From the NCBI GenBank assembly GCA_022361535.1, contig JAKSAU010000772.1, positions 1 to 7,729 on the forward strand: a DNA stretch of 7,729 nt. The letters run 5' to 3'. The DNA comes from Desulfobacterales bacterium (GTDB taxonomy: Bacteria > Desulfobacterota > Desulfobacteria > Desulfobacterales > Desulfobacteraceae). Positions 6,048 through 7,729 of this stretch are shown piece by piece. Both the position numbers and the translations under genes were made by a program. Positions within the stretch are counted from its first letter, which is position 1. Each line of letters begins with the position of its first letter. A model generated the notes under the pieces. It searched no databases and was not told where the DNA came from. It was given only the letters and a program-made list of their open reading frames with translations.

Positions 6048-7729
6048 TTAAGCTGTCTTTTTATCCAGATAAAACATTAAAGGTTCTATCATTTTATTGG
6101 GTTGATTGGTCCCGTCATAAAACAGATCAACCACCGGGACATTGTAGTGGTGCTGGATGTTTTTGAAAATCGAGGCTGAAATCACACCAGGGCAGCAGAG
6201 CATGGGGTTAACATGGATTACTGCATCCACAAGATTGTTCTCCAGACAGTACAGCAGTCTTCCCACACTGATGTAGGTCTCGCCTGCGATAAACGTTGAA
6301 AGTCCAAATTTTTGAATCAACGCATCACAGACATCCAGATCCGGTTCAAACCGGTCATTTAGCAGGCCGTCAAATATGGCTTCAAACCGCTGTTCATAGT
6401 TAACCATGGTGTTAAAAAGCCTGCTGTCCTCTCCATTTTCTTTTATATCCGCATGCATGGCATGGAGCACCAGTTCGTTGTATGAAGGCATCATTACTTC
6501 TCCGCCCAGGGCTTCTATCTCATCGCAGATATGATCATTTAATACAGTGTTGAATTTGGCATACAGGTCACCTAAAACAGCGATCACTGGTTTGTTTCCG
6601 GCAGGTGGTGCTTTACTATCAAAAAGTTCTCGGATTTGTTTAGCAGCAGACAATAATGATTTCTTATCTTTGATATGATTTGCAACGATTTGTTCTGATT
6701 GGTCTACCAGTTCCTGGATCTGCCCTTTTTCGGTTTCATAGGGCTGGAACCTGCGTTTGAGTTTTTCAATAATTGATCCCAGGATGGTGGCAGACAAGAG
6801 ATGCGCATTTGTTTTGGACGAAATACCGGGAACTGCAGCCAGTCCATTGAAGTTCATAACCCTTACACCGTCAAAACCTGCATTACGGCAGGCCACTTTT
6901 ACCAGGTTGGCATACTGGTTGAAGTTGCAGGACAGACAGATGTTGGGCAGGTATAAAATGGTATTATCAGGATCAATTGTTCCGGCTTGAAGGGCATGAA
7001 TAACCGAGCCTGTGATGGCTACATTGGGAAGACATTCGCCCCCCGATGCAAACCTGTATCCCTGGTTCATGATGGCTGAGTCAAGCTCCAGTATCTGGGC
7101 TGAGTATCCGGCAGCCTCAAACACCTGCTGCTGGAATTGGTTGATCCTCAGGTCTGTGGTTGGAATCAGAACAGTATCCCCCTCTTTGAAATGATCAGGT
7201 CTCAGTGTCTCGGCTGTGTTTATATCTGCTGTGGCATCGGGTTCTGCATCCTTTATTGCAGAATGATTAAAATCATTGATAAATGCATCTGCTGCGGCTT
7301 CAATCCGGGTCATGTATCCCACATCTGATGAATGTTCGTCCAACTGGAGCACAAGATACGGCTTGTCCGCCTTTTCCATGATCTCTTTAAAATAGGTGAT
7401 CAGATAGGCGTCCGGGCTGCACCTGAAACAAGTGAGAAACACCGGGTAAATATCGCTGGATTTTGCAGCAAGGTCAGCCGCGCAAAGGACTTGCTGGCCA
7501 AAATACCAGTGCATATTTTCCATGTGTTCAATCTGGGTAGAATCAGGGGGTACCGCCAGCATGGACTGACTGATCAGGTCAAATCCCATCTGTTCAAGTT
7601 TTTTAGGGATGCCAAGGTTGATTCTTGGATCGAATAGGGCATAGGGCCGCCCGATCAAGAGAATTTTCATTTTTTCTTTAGATTGGCCAGCAATCTGCCT
7701 GCCGGTTTCTTTCCAATTTTCTTGGGCGG
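6048..7729 (-). CDS. 2-hydroxyacyl-CoA dehydratase activase-related protein, C-terminal 559 residues (5' end outside window)
   Basis: The frame is open from 7727 to the stop at 6048. The first ATG is at 7670, but 19 codons before it are open and continue the family pattern (an A-Q-x-x-W-x(3)-G-R helix leading into LIGRPYALFDPRINLGI), and no good ribosome-binding site precedes that ATG. I therefore read it as an internal Met. Numbering from it: GRPY (7-10), FLTCFRCSPDAY (78-89), an acidic linker (about 131-165), GGECLPN (210-216), ICLSCNFNQY (244-253), GDLYAKFN (367-374) and NPMLCCPG (488-495). These resemble the COG3580 (DUF2229)/COG3581-like back half of large proteins whose front half carries HgdC/BadF-type ATPase domains, around 1000-1500 residues in all. 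Cys81/84, 245/248 and 492/493 are likely Fe-S ligands. The family uses ATP to drive low-potential electrons into dehydratases; this member's substrate is unknown. It shares a unit with the TfoX-type gene downstream. Confidence 0.82.
   Translation of the reverse strand, partial: AQENWKETGRQIAGQSKEKMKILLIGRPYALFDPRINLGIPKKLEQMGFDLISQSMLAVPPDSTQIEHMENMHWYFGQQVLCAADLAAKSSDIYPVFLTCFRCSPDAYLITYFKEIMEKADKPYLVLQLDEHSSDVGYMTRIEAAADAFINDFNHSAIKDAEPDATADINTAETLRPDHFKEGDTVLIPTTDLRINQFQQQVFEAAGYSAQILELDSAIMNQGYRFASGGECLPNVAITGSVIHALQAGTIDPDNTILYLPNICLSCNFNQYANLVKVACRNAGFDGVRVMNFNGLAAVPGISSKTNAHLLSATILGSIIEKLKRRFQPYETEKGQIQELVDQSEQIVANHIKDKKSLLSAAKQIRELFDSKAPPAGNKPVIAVLGDLYAKFNTVLNDHICDEIEALGGEVMMPSYNELVLHAMHADIKENGEDSRLFNTMVNYEQRFEAIFDGLLNDRFEPDLDVCDALIQKFGLSTFIAGETYISVGRLLYCLENNLVDAVIHVNPMLCCPGVISASIFKNIQHHYNVPVVDLFYDGTNQPNKMIEPLMFYLDKKTA

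Noticed and set aside
7667..7729. C-terminal tail of a separate upstream gene ending TGA over the ATG at 7670
   Set aside because: A 20-residue Lys-rich tail is possible, but the frame matching the known family pattern is the one continuous with the downstream protein. Kept only as an alternative.
1..7729. CRISPR arrays, tRNA or rRNA genes, insertion sequences, attachment sites
   Set aside because: No spaced direct repeats, cloverleaf sequences, transposase frames or terminal inverted repeats were seen on reading both strands.

Overview
The gene content suggests an anaerobic bacterium that uses low-potential electron and corrinoid chemistry. A Desulfobacterota (Desulfobacteraceae-like sulfate reducer) is the best guess. 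This rests on the protein families (RACo-type activators, a HgdC/BadF-associated protein, a GlcD-type oxidase) and on moderate base composition. There is no rRNA or other taxonomic marker, so it is inference.

Layout from left to right. (1) Positions 1-674, minus strand: the N-terminal 224 residues of a GlcD-type FAD-binding oxidoreductase, cut by the left edge. (2) Positions 675-1104: an AT-rich non-coding gap. (3) Positions 1105-1815, plus strand: a lone unidentified lipoprotein gene, closed by a clear intrinsic terminator at 1842-1890. (4) About 1957-2114: a regulatory region with a near-consensus sigma70 promoter (TTGGCA-N17-TATAAT), two palindromes inside and just after it, and a roughly 120-nt leader with a long imperfect hairpin. 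(5) Positions 2115-5599, plus strand: two overlapping (ATGA) genes. The first is a full-length RACo-like reductive activator of corrinoid proteins ([2Fe-2S] ferredoxin, middle domain, ASKHA ATPase). The second is a paralogue that keeps the middle and ASKHA domains but has no ferredoxin domain. (6) Positions 5703-7729, minus strand and convergent: a stand-alone TfoX N-terminal-domain protein, preceded 15 nt upstream by the C-terminal 559 residues of a large 2-hydroxyacyl-CoA dehydratase activase-associated protein. That gene is cut by the right edge; its reading frame runs open past the first visible ATG.

How the genes may work together: the RACo pair should use ATP to push an electron from the [2Fe-2S] domain onto an inactive Co(II) corrinoid protein. 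No corrinoid protein or methyltransferase lies in this window, so the client is unknown. The convergent activase-related gene belongs to a different family that also couples ATP to difficult electron transfers. Whether the two units are functionally linked cannot be decided here. The parts most worth a second look are the ferredoxin-less second activator and the structured, palindrome-flanked leader in front of the pair.
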